This document shows, one piece after another, positions 4,972 through 5,070 of a stretch of 5,070 bases of DNA (position 1 is the first letter of the stretch; the number at the start of each line of letters is the position of its first letter). The notes beneath the pieces are model-generated. The model had not been told where the DNA came from and did no database searches. It saw only the letters and a program-made list of their open reading frames with translations. The stretch is taken from contig JAGVPN010000455.1 of the NCBI GenBank assembly GCA_020052215.1, positions 1 to 5,070 of the forward strand, given 5' to 3'. This DNA is from Syntrophobacterales bacterium (GTDB lineage Bacteria > Desulfobacterota > Desulfobaccia > Desulfobaccales > 0-14-0-80-60-11). The translations under genes were made by a program, and so were the position numbers.

Positions 4972-5070
4972 TCAGTGGGCGAAGCCATGGCCGGTGCGCC
5001 GGGACAGGTCGCCCCGGACGGTGTCCAGGCGCTTCTGCAGGGCCCCGGTGGGACACACCGAGACACAGCA
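4972..5070 (-). CDS. C-terminal end of a 4Fe-4S ferredoxin-domain protein (5' end outside the window)
   Basis: On the minus strand, 32 codons read CCVSVCPTGALQKR and continue to end GHGFAH before a TGA at 4974-4972. The C-x3-CPTGAL pattern is the end of a bacterial-ferredoxin [4Fe-4S] motif (C-x2-C-x2-C-x3-C-P), so the protein ends 23 residues after that motif. The rest is outside the window, so the exact family (small dicluster ferredoxin, hydrogenase/dehydrogenase subunit or another HdrA-like protein) cannot be decided. The 12-bp spacing to the HdrA-MvhD gene indicates one transcript, and the product is probably an electron donor or acceptor subunit for it. Confidence 0.7.
   Translation of the reverse strand, partial: CCVSVCPTGALQKRLDTVRGDLSRRTGHGFAH

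Overview
The window is about 5 kb of GC-rich bacterial DNA. It holds two converging gene sets separated by about 600 bp of repeat-rich, non-coding sequence. The gene families (biotin-dependent carboxyltransferase, HdrA-type flavin/iron-sulfur protein fused to an MvhD domain, ferredoxin-domain partner) suggest an anaerobe. A sulfate-reducing or syntrophic member of the Desulfobacterota is my best guess, inferred from gene content only.

Left part, + strand (1-1882): the last 48 codons of a protein whose end resembles a biotin carboxylase, then a 72-bp gap, then a complete 553-codon gene of the pyruvate carboxylase / oxaloacetate decarboxylase alpha (PYC_OADA) family. It has the carboxyltransferase barrel and a C-terminal PT-like region but no biotin domain. 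Several active-site residues differ from the family: a metal-binding His is Cys and the proton-shuttling Thr is Gly. If the upstream gene is a biotin carboxylase, the two would be subunits of one split carboxylase, with the biotin carrier encoded elsewhere.

Middle (1883-2484): no intact gene. In order, it holds a strong hairpin that includes the carboxyltransferase stop codon; a REP-like hairpin with an adjacent GTAG; a 62-bp AT-rich segment with short inverted ends; a decayed REP-associated tyrosine transposase (RAYT) fragment bracketed by two inverted, nearly identical 31-bp REP copies; an unrelated 11-bp perfect hairpin; and a 14-bp A-rich tandem repeat. This looks like a REP/RAYT mobile-element graveyard between two convergent operons.

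Right part, - strand (5070 down to 2485): the end of a ferredoxin-type protein is followed after 12 bp by an 824-codon HdrA-like protein with a fused MvhD/FlpD domain and an extra C-terminal tail. They form a tight operon and probably belong to a cytoplasmic electron-transfer or electron-confurcating complex. The HdrA-like protein has notable changes at its cofactor sites: Cys to Glu in the second ferredoxin motif, Cys to Ser in the MvhD motif, and a weak FAD motif.

I saw no tRNA, rRNA, CRISPR array or riboswitch. The most interesting items are the RAYT/REP fossil and the altered active or cofactor sites in the two large proteins. I see no clear evidence of a wholly new system.
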